Of a stretch of DNA of 23,583 bases, positions 22,541 through 23,583 are shown piece by piece. Position 1 is the first letter of the stretch. The number at the start of each line of letters is the position of its first letter. Source of the DNA: an uncultured Agathobacter sp. GTDB taxonomy: Bacteria > Bacillota > Clostridia > Lachnospirales > Lachnospiraceae. A model generated the notes under the pieces. The model was not told the DNA's origin. It did not search any database and saw only the letters and a list, made by a program, of their open reading frames with translations. The position numbers were made by a program, and so were the translations under genes. The stretch covers positions 1-23,583 of the forward strand of contig CAKRLV010000037.1 in assembly GCA_934359755.1 (NCBI GenBank), read 5' to 3'.

Positions 22541-23583
22541 ATGGGAATACAAGAATATATTAAAAATGGACTGGTGCAAAAATCAATATCGAGAAAAATT
22601 GTGTTGGCAGGGGCAGTTGTGCTTGCGACCACACAATTGCTGACAGGATGTAGCGGGATTTTTCGGTTAGGAAAATCTGACCAGCAAAATGAATTAATGT
22701 TAGGGTGTCAGGTGAAAAGTGTTACTGACAATATAGGAACATACACAGATGTCTGTGATAATAATAAGAGCATATTTTATTATGAAGAACATGCTATATA
22801 TATGGTAGACAAAGATTTTAACGATATATCAGAGGCTAAAAAAATAGTATCAAAGGTGAGTTTTGATCCCAAATTCATATGTGCAACAGATAAGCTGGTG
22901 ATGTATGCGACTTCAACTGATGCACTGTATGTAGTAGATTTAAGTGATTTTAGTACGAAAGAGTATTTCAAAGATGGCAGTTTTGATTATGGTTTTTCAA
23001 GGAACAATGAAGCTTTTGTGAAATTATATGAAACTGATGATATATATAAGATTGAAGTGGACAAAGAGCCAGAACTAGTATCCATTGATGTCACAGAATA
23101 TGGTTTTGCCAGAAATTTAAATGATGGAATTAACTTCAGAATTGGGGACATGCAATTTTCAACGAATGGAGGATGGTATGGAATAAATGGTGAATTAGGA
23201 ACAGAGTGGAAGGAAGTATTAAAAATCAGAAAACCATTGGCGATAAATAAGTCAACTATAGTTGCTGATGATGAAGGAGCATATCTTTTATATCAGTATG
23301 GAGAAAAGTATCAGGCAGCAGCTGTTAATCCAAGATATGGATATATGGGAAGGACTGCATTGTTTCATTTTGATAAAGAGGATGAGACAACAGAACTCAT
23401 TTATGCAAATAAAAAAGGTGAACAGATAGGTGCATATTCAGTTGAGGACAAGAAAGTATATGTACTTAGAAATGATGGGATATATGCAATTGATTTTGAG
23501 GGAAAACAGGAGAAGAAAGTATATAACATCAAAGTAGATACTGAAAATTGGGCAGAAGAAAATAATTTTTCAAATGGTACATT
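22541..23583 (+). CDS. Lipoprotein, probable beta-propeller type, cut by window edge
   Basis: An open frame of 347 codons runs off the right edge without a stop. ATG 22541 follows GAGGGAAG at about 4 nt. The signal is long: 19 polar and basic residues, then VLAGAVVLATTQLLTGC with lipid Cys37. The mature part is beta-rich with recurring short strands of the form (I/L)Y-hydrophobic-(V/I)D, such as AIYMVDKDF, ALYVVDLSDF, DIYKIEVDK and GIYAIDFEGK, about 20-100 residues apart. That pattern suggests propeller blades, as in extracellular DUF5050-like or PQQ/Kelch-like proteins; I cannot name the family. It pairs with the lipoprotein gene 16 nt upstream. Confidence 0.75.
   Translation, partial: MGIQEYIKNGLVQKSISRKIVLAGAVVLATTQLLTGCSGIFRLGKSDQQNELMLGCQVKSVTDNIGTYTDVCDNNKSIFYYEEHAIYMVDKDFNDISEAKKIVSKVSFDPKFICATDKLVMYATSTDALYVVDLSDFSTKEYFKDGSFDYGFSRNNEAFVKLYETDDIYKIEVDKEPELVSIDVTEYGFARNLNDGINFRIGDMQFSTNGGWYGINGELGTEWKEVLKIRKPLAINKSTIVADDEGAYLLYQYGEKYQAAAVNPRYGYMGRTALFHFDKEDETTELIYANKKGEQIGAYSVEDKKVYVLRNDGIYAIDFEGKQEKKVYNIKVDTENWAEENNFSNGT

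Overview
The window reads as chromosomal DNA of a low-GC, endospore-forming Clostridia, most likely a gut Lachnospiraceae. The evidence is the linked tig-clpP-clpX-lon-engB genes, a GerA-type germinant receptor beside spoIIR, DUF1934 and TIGR04086-like Firmicutes proteins, strong AGGAGG-type ribosome binding sites, and lipoproteins with Gram-positive-style lipoboxes. I see no rRNA, tRNA, CRISPR array, transposase or phage gene.

Layout. Bases 1-700 hold a single-domain CheY-like receiver with its own promoter and terminator. A MATE exporter follows (745-2142). Bases 2130-8093 are a proteostasis block: a promoter and a structured leader, then trigger factor, ClpP, ClpX and Lon, with hairpins between the genes. 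engB (8193) carries an unusual Lys-rich tail and overlaps a three-gene zinc-type ABC importer (8992-11598). A promoter inside the permease end starts ispE and a GntR/FCD regulator (11648-13238), closed by a strong terminator. The sporulation section (13392-17213) encodes GerAA, a GerAB protein fused to a partial GerAC domain, and SpoIIR. A DUF1934 protein follows and meets a minus-strand membrane protein of unknown function at a bidirectional terminator. That minus-strand gene has a leader of about 180 nt with a good promoter and several long-range helices. Diverging from it is a secreted lipoprotein that looks like a trigger factor without its ribosome-binding domain, followed by asnS and a strong terminator. 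The right end (21285-23583) is accessory in character: a small membrane protein whose ATG abuts the asnS terminator, a promoter preceded by two 11-bp direct repeats 21 bp apart, a 16-codon ORF, and two lipoproteins of unknown function, the last cut by the window edge.

How the genes fit together. Cytoplasmic trigger factor, ClpXP and Lon cover folding and degradation inside the cell; the second trigger-factor-like protein would act outside the membrane. GerAA/GerAB-C and SpoIIR serve germination and forespore-to-mother-cell signalling. The least explained items are the GerAB-GerAC fusion, the minus-strand structured RNA at 18302-18465, the lipoprotein trigger factor, and the direct-repeat promoter with its micro-ORF.
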